DNA of 64,000 nt from Paenibacillus vietnamensis (GTDB taxonomy: Bacteria > Bacillota > Bacilli > Paenibacillales > Paenibacillaceae). The notes beneath the pieces were generated by a model. It made no database searches. It was not told the origin of the DNA and saw only the letters and a program-made list of their open reading frames with translations. Position 1 is the first letter of the stretch. The number at the start of each line of letters is the position of its first letter. Positions 9,307 through 18,563 of this stretch are shown here, piece after piece. The position numbers were made by a program, and so were the translations under genes. Where the stretch lies: the NCBI RefSeq assembly GCF_020169515.1, contig NZ_JAHMHW010000004.1, positions 434,001 through 498,000 on the forward strand, given 5' to 3'.

Positions 9307-10086
9307 TCAAACTTTTTCCAGCATAACCATCCACTCATCAATATGGATCGATGAAATAGCCCCATCCTTCATCACGAGACCACAATATTCCCGCATTTCA
9401 TCATTGCCCTGCAAAATGTGATTGGAAACCGCCTCCACCTGTTCTTCCGATCTTGCCGTCCGCCTGACCCACGTCGGATAATCAAATGCTTTTTTGCGGA
9501 TGCGGGACTTTAACTCTCGGAAGCCGGCAATCTTCATCCACTCTTCCCATTCTCTTATGCGGCTGCAGCGCACATGGCTTTCGTCCCGCAGCCGTTCAAG
9601 CGTGTTGACAAAATCGTCAATCGAATCATGATCCGGCACGACATTATCAATGAGTAACAGCCGGCCCCCCGGCTTTAATACTCTGGCCGCCTCGTTTACA
9701 AATTGCCCTGGATTCGGGAAATGATGAGCTGCAATCCGGCAAGTTACCGCATCAAACGATTCGTCCAGAAAAGGAAGATTTTCAGCATCAGCTACCACAT
9801 AACCGACATGATCGGACTGCTGCGATATAAAATTTCGTGCCGTTTCCAGCATCCGCCGCGTCAAATCAACTGCGGTAACAGAAGCTGCAAAAGGAGCTAA
9901 CTTCTTGGCAACATGCCCTCCTCCTGTGGCAACATCAAGCACCTTCCAATGCGGTTTAAGCTGAAGCCACTCGCTTAGCAGGTCAAGATCGTCTCCATTC
10001 GCGTGGGTTTTGCTGGAAACATACTGCTCGGCATTTCTAGCGAATTGATCTTTTACCTTTTCTTTTGCATCCTCAAATTGTGTCAT
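9307..10086 (-). CDS. Class I SAM-dependent methyltransferase (UbiE/YcgJ-like)
   Basis: Soluble methyltransferase of about 259 residues. The ATG at 10086 is preceded by GGAGGG; a 10-codon upstream extension lacks a site. Motif I is VLDVATGGGHVAKKLA, followed by the acidic end of beta2 (VTAVDLT), VVADAENLPF with the post-II acidic residue, and RVLKPGGRLLLIDNV. This is the pattern of the UbiE/Coq5 and YcgJ group, which methylate diverse small molecules. The substrate is unknown and there is no evident link to sugar uptake; it lies between two converging or neighbouring sugar genes as an independent unit. Confidence 0.9.
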   Translation of the reverse strand: MTQFEDAKEKVKDQFARNAEQYVSSKTHANGDDLDLLSEWLQLKPHWKVLDVATGGGHVAKKLAPFAASVTAVDLTRRMLETARNFISQQSDHVGYVVADAENLPFLDESFDAVTCRIAAHHFPNPGQFVNEAARVLKPGGRLLLIDNVVPDHDSIDDFVNTLERLRDESHVRCSRIREWEEWMKIAGFRELKSRIRKKAFDYPTWVRRTARSEEQVEAVSNHILQGNDEMREYCGLVMKDGAISSIHIDEWMVMLEKV

Positions 10087-10163
10087 GATTACAGCCCTCC
10101 AGCCCATGTCGTGCATTTTAATCTATAACACTTCAATTATATGACGATTTTCTCTCAAAACGT

Positions 10164-11024
10164 CTAAATCGTTCCGCCGCGCTTCCTCTGTCTGTACGTT
10201 GTCGGCGGCACGCCGATGACATCCGTAAATTGTTTGGAGAAATAGTGGATGGAATCATACCCCAAATGCTCCGCAATCGACGTAACGGATTGATTGCTCT
10301 CCAGCAGCAAGACGGAGGCCTTCGCCATCTTCTGCTTTAGCTGGTACGCTTTGGGGGTCATCCCGGTATCTCTTCTGAACAGCTTATAAAAATGCGTTTT
10401 TTCCAGCCCCCACCGCTTACACCAGTCGGTGTAATTAAACTGCCGTTCCGGATTGCGGTCGATCTCTTCGAGGATATGCATGATCCGATAATCGCGGGGC
10501 TGCCCTTCGCGAACGATATTATAGAACCGCATCAGCCACCCCGACATCAAACAGGCGCCTATTTCTTCGCTGTAAATCCTGGACGAGGCATGCAGGCCGC
10601 ATATTTGAATAAATAAATCAACGGCGTCCGGATAAGGCGTAATCATCACATGTGTCGGCAGCTCCTCCAGCTCCGGACAGCTCTCCTGCAGTGTGAGCAA
10701 CGCAGGATCCGCTGAATCCGTTTGGAAGGAAAAAGTCGCCGCGCCGCTGCCCGGAATCTCCCACAAGTCGCAGTAAATATTAAAGGCCTCCAGCTGCAAG
10801 CCCGGATGATGATGAAACGAATGAGCTTGTCCGGGACGAATAAAAACGAGCGAGCCTTTTCCTACCTCGTACGTCTTGCCCTCAATAATCATACTTCCTT
10901 TTCCTTGAACGAACAGATGGAAGGCAAAGGCGTGGACTACCCGCGTTTCCTCATGAATGCTTCCTGTATAGGAATAACTGTGCGCGGATCGCAAATGAAC
11001 GGTCATTTCGGTCAGCTTCTTCAT
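10164..11024 (-). CDS. AraC-family regulator with cupin sensor
   Basis: One-component transcription factor of 286 residues. The N-terminal half is a cupin-like ligand domain (VHAFAFHLFVQGKGSMIIEG, SLVFIRPGQAHSFHHHPG). The C-terminal ~100 residues are the AraC DNA-binding domain (WCKRWGLEKTHFYKLFRRDTG; SVTSIAEHLGYDSIHYFSKQF). It is divergent from the GHL6-type hydrolase at 11169 with a gap of 144 bp, so that gene is its likely target. The ligand is presumably a sugar or glycoside; this is inference. Confidence 0.93.
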   Translation of the reverse strand: MKKLTEMTVHLRSAHSYSYTGSIHEETRVVHAFAFHLFVQGKGSMIIEGKTYEVGKGSLVFIRPGQAHSFHHHPGLQLEAFNIYCDLWEIPGSGAATFSFQTDSADPALLTLQESCPELEELPTHVMITPYPDAVDLFIQICGLHASSRIYSEEIGACLMSGWLMRFYNIVREGQPRDYRIMHILEEIDRNPERQFNYTDWCKRWGLEKTHFYKLFRRDTGMTPKAYQLKQKMAKASVLLLESNQSVTSIAEHLGYDSIHYFSKQFTDVIGVPPTTYRQRKRGGTI

Positions 11025-11168
11025 AAGCCCGCCCCCACCCAGTTTCTAAATTAGCGGAATTTTATATAAATGAAGGAATCCTGTTTAAATACACGCCGCC
11101 ACTTGCCATTTTACAATAAAGCCATATTCCCAAGGAATACTTAATTTTAGTATAAGGGAGCGTATAGC
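11025..11168. promoter_or_regulatory. Intergenic control region between AraC gene and GHL6 gene
   Basis: A 144-bp AT-rich divergent gap. A possible -10 TACAAT lies at 11112-11117 without a good -35, compatible with activation by the adjacent AraC protein. The hydrolase ribosome site is AAGGGAG just before ATG 11169. No clear repeat that could be the operator was found. Confidence 0.35.
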
Positions 11169-13142
11169 ATGCAATTCAGACAAGTACATCTCGACTTCCA
11201 TACGACCGAAAAAATTACAAACATCGCGAAAAATTTCTCCAAAGAGCAGTTTCAAGAAATGCTGCGCCTGGGACATGTCGATTCGATTACCGTATTCGCC
11301 AAATGCCATCACGGATGGGCTTACTTTCCTTCCGAAACGAATGAAATCCATCCGCACCTCGAATTTGATCTGCTGCAGCAGCAAATGGAAGCGGCCCACG
11401 AAATCGGCGTCAAAGCTCCCGTCTACTTGTCCGTAGGGCTTGACGAGAGAATGGCCCGCCTTCATCCGGAATGGCTCATGCGCAACGAGAAGGACGAAAC
11501 GAACTGGGTCAACGGATTTATGACCCCGGGCTTTCATCAGTTTTGCTTAAATTCGCCTTATCTCGATTTGATGATTGTCCAAATCGAAGAAGTTGTGCGG
11601 AAATACGATGCGGACGGGATTTTCCTGGATATCGTCGGCGTTCGTCAATGCTATTGCCATACTTGTATCGCTCAATTACACCAAGAGGGTAAGGATCCTC
11701 GCGTGAAAAGCAACATTGTCGAGCTGGGCGAGCGGATCTACAGCAGCTACACTCGCCGGGTCGAAGAAGCGGTTCATGCGATCAAACCCGGTATGCCGAT
11801 TTTCCACAATGCGGGCCATATCAGTCAAGGAAGGCGCGATCTTGCGGCGATGAATACGCATCTTGAGCTCGAATCGCTGCCTACCGGCGGCTGGGGTTAT
11901 GACCACTTCCCGCTATCGGCGCGTTATGTACAGCAGCTTGGGATGGATTTTCTCGGCATGACCGGCAAGTTCCATACGTTCTGGGGCGAATTCGGCGGCT
12001 ACAAGCATCCGAACGCGCTTCGTTATGAAACGGCGCTTAGTCTTGCCAACGGCGCACGCTGTTCCATAGGCGACCAGCTGCATCCGGAAGGACTCATGGA
12101 TCCGGCTACTTACCGTTTAATAGGCGCTGCCTACTCCGAGGTCGAGCGGAAAGAAAAATGGTGTGTCAACGTTACCAATACAGCGGATATCGGACTGTTG
12201 ACGGTTGAAGCCGCCGGCGCGAGCCAGGAGAATGACGCGATGTTCACCGGTAAATCCGATGCCGGCGCCGTGCGCATGCTGCTTGAAGGCCATTTTTTAT
12301 TCGATGTCATTGATCTCCAGTCGGATTTCAACCGTTATAAAGTGATCATTCTCCCGGATCACATCGTAATAAATGAACCGCTGCATATGAAGCTCACTTC
12401 GTTCCTTGAAAGCGGCGGAAAGGTTTTGGCGACCGGCAATTCCGGACTTAACCCCGAACAAACTCATTTCATTCTCGATCTGGGTGTGCGGGATGCCGGA
12501 AGCAATCCTTACCAGCCTGACTATTTCAGGCCATTATTCCCGCTCGAGCCGCTTGGGGACGCGTCTTACATTTTCTATGCGAATGGCCGCCGCGTAGAGC
12601 TGGATGGCGGAGAGGAGCTTGGCAAGCGCGAGGATCCTTATTTTAACCGTGACGTTTATCACTTCTGCTCCCACCAGCATACGCCCAGCAGCTTGAACGA
12701 CGGCGGTCCTGGAATGGTGCTTAGCGCGTGCGGCATTTACGTGGCCTGGAACGTATTCGAGGATTATGCCGTAAAAGGGTCGCTGGCTCTGAAGGAAGTG
12801 ATCGTTTATGCATTGAACCTGCTGCTGCCGGACAAAACGCTGCAAACCAGCCTGCCTGCCCAGGGCATCGTTACGCTTCAGGAGCAAGCGTCCGAGAGCC
12901 GGTATATTAACCATTTGCTTTATGCAAGTCCGGTCAAGCGGGGTGACGGAATTGAAATTATTGAAGATATGATCCCTCTATCGAATATTCGCGTAACGCT
13001 CCGATTGCCCGGCAAGCAGGTAACCGGCGTATATACGGCTCCCGATTTAAATAAAGTTGCTTTTACGGTAGAAGGAGAAACGCTTAACTATCAAATTGAT
13101 CAAATAATAGGCCATCAAATGGTAGTTATTGATTACGAATAA
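11169..13142 (+). CDS. GHL6-type glycoside hydrolase with trimerisation-like domain
   Basis: Predicted intracellular TIM-barrel glycoside hydrolase of 657 residues without a signal peptide. The N-terminal ~330 residues match the hypothetical glycosyl hydrolase 6 (GHL6) pattern: HVDSITVFAKCHHGWAYFP at the barrel start, DADGIFLDIVGVRQCYC with a conserved Asp and the CYCHTC cysteine cluster, and PIFHNAGH. It continues with a segment resembling the GH42 beta-galactosidase trimerisation domain (SGGKVLATGNSGL, glutamine-amidotransferase-like) and a beta-rich tail. The specific activity is not known to me. It is controlled most likely by the divergent AraC gene. Confidence 0.8.
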   Translation: MQFRQVHLDFHTTEKITNIAKNFSKEQFQEMLRLGHVDSITVFAKCHHGWAYFPSETNEIHPHLEFDLLQQQMEAAHEIGVKAPVYLSVGLDERMARLHPEWLMRNEKDETNWVNGFMTPGFHQFCLNSPYLDLMIVQIEEVVRKYDADGIFLDIVGVRQCYCHTCIAQLHQEGKDPRVKSNIVELGERIYSSYTRRVEEAVHAIKPGMPIFHNAGHISQGRRDLAAMNTHLELESLPTGGWGYDHFPLSARYVQQLGMDFLGMTGKFHTFWGEFGGYKHPNALRYETALSLANGARCSIGDQLHPEGLMDPATYRLIGAAYSEVERKEKWCVNVTNTADIGLLTVEAAGASQENDAMFTGKSDAGAVRMLLEGHFLFDVIDLQSDFNRYKVIILPDHIVINEPLHMKLTSFLESGGKVLATGNSGLNPEQTHFILDLGVRDAGSNPYQPDYFRPLFPLEPLGDASYIFYANGRRVELDGGEELGKREDPYFNRDVYHFCSHQHTPSSLNDGGPGMVLSACGIYVAWNVFEDYAVKGSLALKEVIVYALNLLLPDKTLQTSLPAQGIVTLQEQASESRYINHLLYASPVKRGDGIEIIEDMIPLSNIRVTLRLPGKQVTGVYTAPDLNKVAFTVEGETLNYQIDQIIGHQMVVIDYE

Positions 13143-13243
13143 TAGATCATGAGTAGCTGCTCCAACAAGCAACCGGGGAACGCCTTCGAGACCACCGTTT
13201 CGATCGTCTCGCCCGGCAGCTTGTGCTTTGTCACGCTCTCCAT
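13133..13243 (-). pseudogene. Short gene remnant with intact ribosome site
   Basis: ATG 13243 is preceded by AAAGGAGCAAG, a strong ribosome site, and opens a 36-residue frame (begins MESVTKHKLPGETIETVVSK) that runs into the 3' end of the GHL6 gene and stops. The peptide resembles the extreme N-terminus of aminoglycoside/choline-phosphotransferase-fold proteins, but the rest of such a gene is missing. I read it as a truncated leftover at the boundary between cluster 1 and the arabinan cluster. The family assignment is weak. Confidence 0.4.
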
Positions 13244-13283
13244 TCGTACTTGCTCCTTTCTTGACTGCCGGAAATATACGAAG

Positions 13284-13314
13284 AGCCGCCGAGGTGCAGT
13301 CACCTTCGGCGGCT
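13284..13314 (-). terminator. Hairpin ending the arabinan operon
   Basis: AGCCGCCGAGGTG pairs with CACCTTCGGCGGCT (one bulge) around CAGT, 20 bases after the stop of the last leftward arabinan gene. The T-tract on the minus strand is poor (CTCTTCG), so termination may be imperfect. Confidence 0.6.
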
Positions 13315-13333
13315 AAGTCGTCCCAGAGCCTGA

Positions 13334-14284
13334 TTATTCGAATATCGGCTTACCGTCAGCGCTCCACTGCAGCTTGCGGACGAACGTATGACGGTTCGGA
13401 TCGTACAGCGGATCGCCGACGATTTCCTTGTACGTACGGGCGTGGAAAACAAGGATGTCATCCCGGCCGTCCTCCGACTTCGTGAAGCTGTTGTGGCCGG
13501 GGCCGAACAAACCGATCGCCTCGTCCGTTTTCAGCACCGGCTGCGGCGATTTCGTCCAGGAGGCCGGGTCCATCAGGTCGGCTTCTTCGGACGCTTCGAG
13601 CAGTCCCATGCAGTAATGATGGTTCGTTGCGCTCCCCGAATAGGAAATAAAGATACGTCCGCCGCGCTTCACGACGGCCGCCCCTTCATTCACGAGGAAG
13701 CCGATTACTTCCCAGTCGTACTCCGGCTTCGTCAGCATGACGCCGTCCGCCGCAAGCGTCCAAGGATTCGCCATCGGCGCGATATACAGGTTGGAGTTGC
13801 CCGTGATGTCCGGGTCCTTCTGGGCCCAGACGAGGTAACGGGTGCCGCGGTGTTCGAACGTCGTCGCGTCGAGAGCGAACGATTCCCACATCGTCTTGAT
13901 CTGGCCTTTCTCGACCCACTCGCCTTCGAGCGGGTTCGCCGACGCGTTCTCCAGCACAAACATACGGTGATCGAACAATCCGTCGTTCGTCTCCGTCGTG
14001 CGGGCGGCAGCGAAGTAGATGTACCACTTGCCGTCGATGAAATGGATTTCCGGCGCCCAGATGTTCGCGCTCATCATGCCGGAAGCGTGCTTCCGCCACG
14101 CGACGTCCGGCTCCGCTTCCGCGAGCCCCGCGATCGTACTCGCCCGCCGCACTTCAATCCGGTCGTATTCCGGAACGGACGCCGTAAAGTAGTAGAACCC
14201 GTCGTCATGCTTATAAACCCATGGATCGGCGCGCTGCAAAATCATCGGTTGTTCAGTCGCCGTTCTCGTATTCTGTTCAGTCAT
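13334..14284 (-). CDS. GH43 family glycosidase (arabinofuranosidase-like), cytoplasmic
   Basis: Five-bladed beta-propeller hydrolase, probably releasing arabinose from imported arabino-oligosaccharides. ATG 14284 follows GAGGGAGAGAGAG; the longer upstream frame overlaps the preceding gene and is out of keeping with the family. The three GH43 acidic residues are visible: base Asp20 (RADPWVYKHDDGFYYFTAS), pKa-tuning Asp139 (SFALDATTFEH) and acid Glu200 (VNEGAAVV), plus the signature ANIWAPEIHFIDGKWYIYF. At 316 residues without a signal peptide it is intracellular. It is the last gene of the arabinan operon. Arabinose rather than xylose specificity rests on the operon context. Confidence 0.93.
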   Translation of the reverse strand: MTEQNTRTATEQPMILQRADPWVYKHDDGFYYFTASVPEYDRIEVRRASTIAGLAEAEPDVAWRKHASGMMSANIWAPEIHFIDGKWYIYFAAARTTETNDGLFDHRMFVLENASANPLEGEWVEKGQIKTMWESFALDATTFEHRGTRYLVWAQKDPDITGNSNLYIAPMANPWTLAADGVMLTKPEYDWEVIGFLVNEGAAVVKRGGRIFISYSGSATNHHYCMGLLEASEEADLMDPASWTKSPQPVLKTDEAIGLFGPGHNSFTKSEDGRDDILVFHARTYKEIVGDPLYDPNRHTFVRKLQWSADGKPIFE

Positions 14285-14331
14285 CTCTCTCTCCCTCTCT
14301 ATCCTCAAAAAAAATGATATTGCCGCCTGCG

Positions 14332-14610
14332 CTACACCTGCGTCCAACGGCCGCCGCCAGGCAGCGGGCAGCTCTTCTCCCGCAGCTTCGCCGCCACACG
14401 AACGATGCAGCCGCACGCCATACAGGTGACGCCGTCCGCAAGCTTCTCGCACGCTCTGCAGGCGGCAAGACGCGATTCGTACACGTCATCCGGCACAAGA
14501 CGTTCCGGCTCGGAACCGAACGCGGCCAGCGCCCGCTCGATCTGCCGTTCCGTTACGCGGTATTGGTCGCCGCAGCCCCGGCAGCCGCGCACGGCTTCCT
14601 CGCGCAGCAT
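14332..14610 (-). CDS. Small Cys-rich protein, DUF6171-like
   Basis: A 92-residue protein whose ATG overlaps the stop of the upstream GH43 gene (TGATG), so it is translationally coupled and very likely real. It has four cysteine pairs or clusters (CRGCG; CRACEKL; CMACGCIV; SCPLPGGGRW) that suggest one or two zinc-binding knuckles, with a charged helical stretch between them. It ends in the GGRW motif seen in DUF6171 proteins, small proteins of unknown function in Bacillota. Its position between two hydrolase genes is unusual; a role in arabinan use is possible but unsupported. Confidence 0.7.
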   Translation of the reverse strand: MLREEAVRGCRGCGDQYRVTERQIERALAAFGSEPERLVPDDVYESRLAACRACEKLADGVTCMACGCIVRVAAKLREKSCPLPGGGRWTQV

Positions 14611-16145
14611 CAAGCCGCGCCTCCGGCTTCAGCCGTCGTATTCGCCGAAGCGGACGAGACCTGCTCCGGGTCTGGCCGCCTTGCACCCCATAAGGAGACG
14701 CCCTTCTTCGACAGGACGGTGAACGTGACCGTCCACGCCCCCGCGGCGTAATCCCACGACCGGAGCCAATAGCCGTCGTACGTGTCGCCGTCCACGGTAA
14801 GGCGAAGGCCTGCTTCCCCGGTTAACGCCCATTCCCCGCTCGCTGCGCCGGTCACGGTGCCGTCCGGCTCGAGCCGGATCGCTGCCGACTCCTTCAGCTC
14901 GGCCGAAATGTCTTTTCCGTGGTTCACCAGTTCATAATCGCCTGCAACCGCGTCTTTCTCGGCTTTCCTGAGCGTTTCGCCGGCATAACGGAATGGCGCG
15001 ACGACAGGCCAGCCTTCCTCGTTCAGGAAAAACTGATGCACCCGAATCTCGTGCTTCTCCCCGCTGTTCGGAAAGCGCGAATGGAAGAACAAATAATAAT
15101 TCCCGTTCGCTTCATCGTAGTAAGCCGAATTGTGCCCGGGCGACACGTAGCCGGCTTCGCGTCCCGCTTCCGCCGGATCGTTCCACAGATGGCCCCCCAT
15201 CAGCTTCGTTCCGAACGGCTCGATCGACCGGTCGTCGAACAGCGGCAGCGCCGGATCCGCCTTCGCCTCGAGCATGTCGTTTTCTTCCGCGTCAACGAAC
15301 GGACCGTCCGGATTTTTCGACCGCGCGACGCGTATGTTGTAGCCGCCGGCCGCATCAAGCCCGCCGAACGACAGGAACAGGTAGTAATAGTCCGTATCCG
15401 GACTGTACAGCATATACGGGCCTTCAATCCGGCTGTGGTTGCCGCCAAGCAGCTTCTTGCCGTACCCTTGGTCCGGCAGCGGCTTGCCTGTGTTCTCGTC
15501 CATCTCCAGAATGAAAATGCCGCCCGAATACGAGCCGTACACCATCCACAGCTTACCGTCCTTGTCGAAGAAGACGTGCGGGTCGACGACGTTCGGATGA
15601 ATCGCAGCGTCGTAAACCTCGCCATCCTCGCTTGGCTCGCCCCACATGCCGGATTTAAGAATAATGCCGAGATCCTTATACGGCCCTTCGATGTCATCCG
15701 CCACCGCTATGCCCATCGCCGAGAGCGGCGAGTCGCCGCGGCATGCGTTATAGTACATATAATATTTGCCGTCCGGCAGCCGGATGACGTCCGCCGCCCA
15801 AAGCGTGTCGGTCTGCGCCCATTCGAACGTTTCGCGCAGTTCCTCCGTCACGTTCGGAATAAGCGGGTTGCCGTCGGCTGCGCCGGACGCGACAAGCTCC
15901 CAGCTCAGCAAATCTTTTGACTTAGCCGCCGCCAGATGCGAGCCGAACACATAATACGTGCCGTCTTCCGCCCGGATGACGGACGGATCGTGCACGGACG
16001 CTTCCCCGAACACCGGTGTAACCTCCTCTTCATTGCCGGCTCCGCCGGACCCGGCATCACTGCAGCCGGTGAGCAGCAGCGAAGCCGCCAAGGCCGCGCC
16101 GATCCCCGCACGCAGCCCGCGGTACCATTCCGCCCTGCGCGCCAT
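14610..16145 (-). CDS. Lipoprotein GH43 endo-alpha-1,5-L-arabinanase, AbnB type
   Basis: Predicted cell-surface arabinanase. The N-terminus has a lipoprotein signal with lipobox LLTGC (Cys28), followed by a Gly/Ser-rich linker. The GH43 propeller shows base Asp53 (SVHDPSVIRAEDGTYYVFGS), Asp188 (NVVDPHVFFDKDGKLW) and acid Glu241 (SRIEGPYML). After about residue 390 a C-terminal beta domain resembles that of the AbnB/YxiA arabinanases. At 511 residues it fits this group. Its start overlaps the stop of the GH51 gene (TAATG). It would cut arabinan outside the cell to feed the importer of the same operon. Confidence 0.9.
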   Translation of the reverse strand: MARRAEWYRGLRAGIGAALAASLLLTGCSDAGSGGAGNEEEVTPVFGEASVHDPSVIRAEDGTYYVFGSHLAAAKSKDLLSWELVASGAADGNPLIPNVTEELRETFEWAQTDTLWAADVIRLPDGKYYMYYNACRGDSPLSAMGIAVADDIEGPYKDLGIILKSGMWGEPSEDGEVYDAAIHPNVVDPHVFFDKDGKLWMVYGSYSGGIFILEMDENTGKPLPDQGYGKKLLGGNHSRIEGPYMLYSPDTDYYYLFLSFGGLDAAGGYNIRVARSKNPDGPFVDAEENDMLEAKADPALPLFDDRSIEPFGTKLMGGHLWNDPAEAGREAGYVSPGHNSAYYDEANGNYYLFFHSRFPNSGEKHEIRVHQFFLNEEGWPVVAPFRYAGETLRKAEKDAVAGDYELVNHGKDISAELKESAAIRLEPDGTVTGAASGEWALTGEAGLRLTVDGDTYDGYWLRSWDYAAGAWTVTFTVLSKKGVSLWGARRPDPEQVSSASANTTAEAGGAA

Positions 16146-17635
16146 TATGCTTTCGGCGTCAGCCGCACAACCGCTACCGATGCCGGCGGCAGCTTCACAG
16201 ACAACGTGCCGTCCTCCCAGCGCGCTTCGTCGAATGAACGCTGCGCGACCCGATCGGGCCGATCGAACGTATTGTGCGCGTGAATATCGTCCGCCGCGAG
16301 GATCGAGCCTTTCGCCGTATAGCCGCCAGCCGAACCGCGCAGCTCGACGTTCAGGTCGGCCGCTTTCGCCGGGTCGAGGTTCGCCAGGCTGACGCTGATG
16401 ACACCGTCCTTGACCGATGCGGATACCGTCGCCTGCGGAAGCTTCTTGCCATTCCCCTCGTATTCGCCGAACGAGCCGTGGGTCGCAAGCGCTTCGCCGT
16501 CCTGGTGCACCTTGAACATTTCGAGTACATGGTAGGTCGGCGTAAGAAGCATTTTGTCTCCTTCCGTCAGGATGACCGCTTGCAGCACGTTGACCATCTG
16601 TGCGAGGTTCGCCATATGGACCCGGTCACAGTGCTTGTGGAACACATGCAGGTGAATCGCCGCGACAAGCGCGTCGCGCATCGTGTTCTGCTGGTAAAGG
16701 AAGCCCGGATTCGTGCCCGGCTCCGTCAGGAACCACGTGCCCCATTCGTCGACGATCAGGCCGACGCGCTTCTCCGGATCGTACTGGTCCATAATCGTGC
16801 TGTGGCGCGTAATCAATTCATCCATATAAAAAGCCTTGGCCATCGTCTCCGCCCAGTCTAGCTCATCAAAATGAAGCGCAGGCTTCTTCTCCTCCCAGCT
16901 GCCCGGGATCGTATAATAATGAAGGCTGAGGCCGTCCATCAGATGGCCCGCTTTGCGCATAAGCACTTCCGTCCAGCGATAGTCGGCGATGTTCGCGCCG
17001 CCGGCGATCTTGTAAAGGCGATTGTCGCCGTATTGCCGGACGTATGTCTGATAATTGCGGTACAGATCCGCATAATATTCCGGATGCATGCTGCCGCCGC
17101 AGCCCCAGTTCTCGTTCCCGACGCCAAAATATTTCAGCTTCCACGGCTGCTCGCGGCCGTTCTCCTTCCGCCAGTTCGCCATCGGCGACTCGCCGCCGAA
17201 TGTCATGTACTCGACCCACTCGCTCATTTCCTGCACCGTGCCGCTGCCGACGTTGCCGCAAATGTACGGCTCCGCATCAAGCAGCTCGCATAGCTGGAAA
17301 AACTCGTGCGTGCCGAAATGGTTGTTCTCCACGACGCCGCCCCAATGCGTGTTGACCATCCGCTTCCGCGATTCGCGCGGGCCGACGCCGTCCTTCCAAT
17401 GGTACTCATCCGCGAAGCAGCCGCCCGGCCAGCGGAGGTTCGGGATGTTCAGCTTGCGCAGCGCTTCAAGCACGTCGTTACGGATGCCTTTCGTATTCGG
17501 GATCGGCGAATCTTCGCCTACCCATAGCCCTTCATAAATGCAGCGGCCCAAATGCTCCGCGAAATGTCCATAGATATGACGGTTAATCGAGCCAACCGTC
17601 CAGTCGGCGTGTACGACTACCTTGTGTGTGGTCAT
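16145..17635 (-). CDS. abfA: GH51 alpha-L-arabinofuranosidase
   Basis: Cytoplasmic exo-enzyme releasing terminal alpha-L-arabinofuranose from short arabino-oligosaccharides. The 496 residues match the usual GH51 length with no signal peptide. Key features are [19 protein letters not shown] near the N-terminus, [14 protein letters not shown], acid/base Glu175 in [11 protein letters not shown], and nucleophile Glu297 in VDEWGTW, followed by the C-terminal beta-sandwich. The ribosome site AAGGAGAC precedes ATG 17635. It lies between the permeases and the lipoprotein arabinanase. Confidence 0.96.
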   Translation of the reverse strand: MTTHKVVVHADWTVGSINRHIYGHFAEHLGRCIYEGLWVGEDSPIPNTKGIRNDVLEALRKLNIPNLRWPGGCFADEYHWKDGVGPRESRKRMVNTHWGGVVENNHFGTHEFFQLCELLDAEPYICGNVGSGTVQEMSEWVEYMTFGGESPMANWRKENGREQPWKLKYFGVGNENWGCGGSMHPEYYADLYRNYQTYVRQYGDNRLYKIAGGANIADYRWTEVLMRKAGHLMDGLSLHYYTIPGSWEEKKPALHFDELDWAETMAKAFYMDELITRHSTIMDQYDPEKRVGLIVDEWGTWFLTEPGTNPGFLYQQNTMRDALVAAIHLHVFHKHCDRVHMANLAQMVNVLQAVILTEGDKMLLTPTYHVLEMFKVHQDGEALATHGSFGEYEGNGKKLPQATVSASVKDGVISVSLANLDPAKAADLNVELRGSAGGYTAKGSILAADDIHAHNTFDRPDRVAQRSFDEARWEDGTLSVKLPPASVAVVRLTPKA

Positions 17636-17686
17636 CGTGTGGTTTGTCTCCTTTTTTTATCTAGTAAGCAGCAGTGAAAAATGTTC

Positions 17687-18547
17687 CTATCCTTTGATGC
17701 CCGTCAAGGCGATGCCTTCAATGAAAAACCGCTGCGCGAACGCGAACAGAATCAGCGTCGGCACAAGCGCGACGACCGCGCCGGCCATAATTAGCGTCCA
17801 TTCCGTCACGTAGTAGGACGAGAAGGAAGCAAGCTCGAGTTGAAGCGTATATTTCTCCGGTGAATTCAAGTAAATGAGCGGTCCCAGGTAATCGTTGTAG
17901 CCCGCATTGAAAGACAGAATGCCTTGCGTAATGATGGCCGGTTTCGTAAGCGGAATAATGATTTTCATAAAAATGCCGAACGGGTTCATCCCGTCGATCT
18001 TCGCCGCGTCCTCGAGTTCGTCGGGGAGCTGCTTAATGAATTGGCGCAGGAAAAAAATCGTCATCGGCGCGCCGAACATGCCCGGAATGATAAGCGGCTT
18101 CCAGCTGTCCGTCCAGCCGAACGACTTGAACATAATGAAAGCCGGAATCATCATGACCGCGCCCGGAATAACCATCGTGCCGACGAGCGTCATGAACAGC
18201 TTGTCACGCCCAGGGAAGCGCAGCTTCGCGAATGCATAGGCGGACAGCGCGCAGACGAGCAGGCCGATCACAAGCGTTGGAATGACAACGATCATCGTAT
18301 TGAAGAAACCTCGAATCATATGCGCATCCGTAAAAATTAACTTGTAGTTCTCCCAGGCGATCGTCGACGGTATCCACTGCGGCGGATACGAGAACACTTC
18401 GCCTTCCGGCTTGAGCGACGTCGACAGCATCCAGAGGAACGGCACTGCCATGACGATGCCGCCGGCGATCAGCAGCAGGTAGACGACCGTTTTGGCAAGC
18501 ACATCGCTTGTTTTTTCTTTTCGTGCGGTTGTCGTTTGCGTACTCAT
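17687..18547 (-). CDS. Arabino-oligosaccharide ABC permease (AraQ-like)
   Basis: Second membrane subunit of the arabinan importer, 286 residues with about six hydrophobic helices. The EAA loop is LEDAAKIDGMNPFGIFMK, and the C-terminus ends FIEGIALTGIKG, typical of MalG-type CUT1 permeases. ATG 18547 follows AGGGGGGAT. It is 16 bases downstream of its partner permease and 51 bases upstream of GH51. By context it corresponds to AraQ of the Bacillus AraNPQ importer. Confidence 0.92.
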   Translation of the reverse strand: MSTQTTTARKEKTSDVLAKTVVYLLLIAGGIVMAVPFLWMLSTSLKPEGEVFSYPPQWIPSTIAWENYKLIFTDAHMIRGFFNTMIVVIPTLVIGLLVCALSAYAFAKLRFPGRDKLFMTLVGTMVIPGAVMMIPAFIMFKSFGWTDSWKPLIIPGMFGAPMTIFFLRQFIKQLPDELEDAAKIDGMNPFGIFMKIIIPLTKPAIITQGILSFNAGYNDYLGPLIYLNSPEKYTLQLELASFSSYYVTEWTLIMAGAVVALVPTLILFAFAQRFFIEGIALTGIKG

Positions 18548-18563
18548 TGATTCGTATCCCCCC

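Noticed and set aside
14919..15920. 333-codon plus-strand frame
   Set aside because: Antisense shadow of the lipoprotein GH43 gene, with Arg/Val-rich low-information sequence.
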